DNA of 64,000 nt from assembly GCA_018798825.1 (NCBI GenBank), contig CP076356.1, forward strand, positions 1 through 64,000. Reading direction: 5' to 3'. Source of the DNA: Ochrobactrum sp. BTU1. Lineage in GTDB: Bacteria > Pseudomonadota > Alphaproteobacteria > Rhizobiales > Rhizobiaceae. The notes beneath the pieces are model-generated. The model was given only the letters and a program-made list of their open reading frames with translations. It had not been told where the DNA came from and searched no databases. Position numbers and translations under genes: made by a program. Positions 63,904 through 64,000 of the stretch are shown piece by piece. Every line of letters begins with the position of its first letter. Position 1 is the first letter of the stretch.

Positions 63904-64000
63904 TCATTGCCTCAAAGACAGAATGCCGGCTCCCACGATAAGGGTTATACCGAGCGTCGAGGTTACATCTGGCACCTCGGCAAAGAAAATCATTCCCCAG
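63904..64000 (-). CDS. C-terminus of a DMT-family (EamA-like) permease
   Basis: The minus-strand frame that enters from the right edge reads WGMIFFAEVPDVTSTLGITL and IVGAGILSLRQ before a TGA. This is the usual last helix of EamA-type permeases (G-x-x-F-F-x-E-x-P, then L-G-x-x-L-I-x-x-G). Only 31 residues are inside the window. Confidence 0.72.
   Translation of the reverse strand, partial: WGMIFFAEVPDVTSTLGITLIVGAGILSLRQ

Noticed and set aside
1..64000. tRNA gene as an integration site for the recombinases
   Set aside because: I found no tRNA-like cloverleaf or tRNA 3' fragment near any cassette junction by eye.
1..64000. CRISPR array next to the reverse transcriptase
   Set aside because: No regularly spaced short direct repeats and no cas genes were seen.

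Overview
The window reads as an accessory region (genomic island, chromid or plasmid segment) of an alphaproteobacterium, most likely of the Brucella/Ochrobactrum-Rhizobium group. This rests on the character of the proteins (rhizobial-plasmid-type tyrosine recombinases next to VapBC modules, a DUF1612/RHE_PE00001-type protein, autotransporters with Brucellaceae-like barrels), on moderate GC content, and on many small mobile pieces. No rRNA, tRNA or CRISPR array was recognised.

Layout. (1) 1.2-10 kb: a secreted autotransporter carrying a leishmanolysin-like metallopeptidase motif, then an iron module consisting of an AraC regulator, a TonB-dependent siderophore receptor and an overlapping Fes-type ferric-siderophore esterase. 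(2) 10-20 kb: recombinase debris, a glycosyltransferase, a Fic AMP-transferase, an XRE regulator facing a SnoaL/monooxygenase pair, an SDR dehydrogenase, and a frameshifted IS6 element that truncates a resolvase. (3) 20-26.5 kb: hypothetical secreted proteins, a 5'-truncated epimerase, an IS630 element and a second autotransporter whose barrel is paralogous to the first. (4) 26.5-46 kb: repeated toxin-antitoxin/tyrosine recombinase cassettes, all on the minus strand, separated by cargo: DUF2332, an exonuclease, an Imm11-like protein, LysR/OYE, and an isochorismatase-MBL-GlxA group. (5) 46-54.5 kb: a defence island with a decayed SAVED-domain gene, a SIR2 protein, a two-gene operon of reverse transcriptase plus family A DNA polymerase, and a type II Thoeris pair (TIR plus 2TM-macro). 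(6) 55-64 kb: an intact IS6 element, DUF2513, TetR/MFS, LysR/DJ-1, an SH3 protein, a ParDE-type module and the end of a DMT permease.

Two architectures stand out. One tyrosine recombinase family occurs at seven loci (two intact, five decayed), all in the same orientation. Where the 5' side survives, the recombinase is the last gene of a toxin-antitoxin operon, with gene overlaps in two cases. A dispersed repeat beginning with a CATCCGATAA-like motif lies upstream of the three complete cassettes and of the Fic gene. The second is the RT-PolA operon: its two polymerase genes overlap by 8 nt, it follows a leader with three consecutive hairpins, and it sits between SIR2 and Thoeris. This is the best candidate for an undescribed or little-described defence system.
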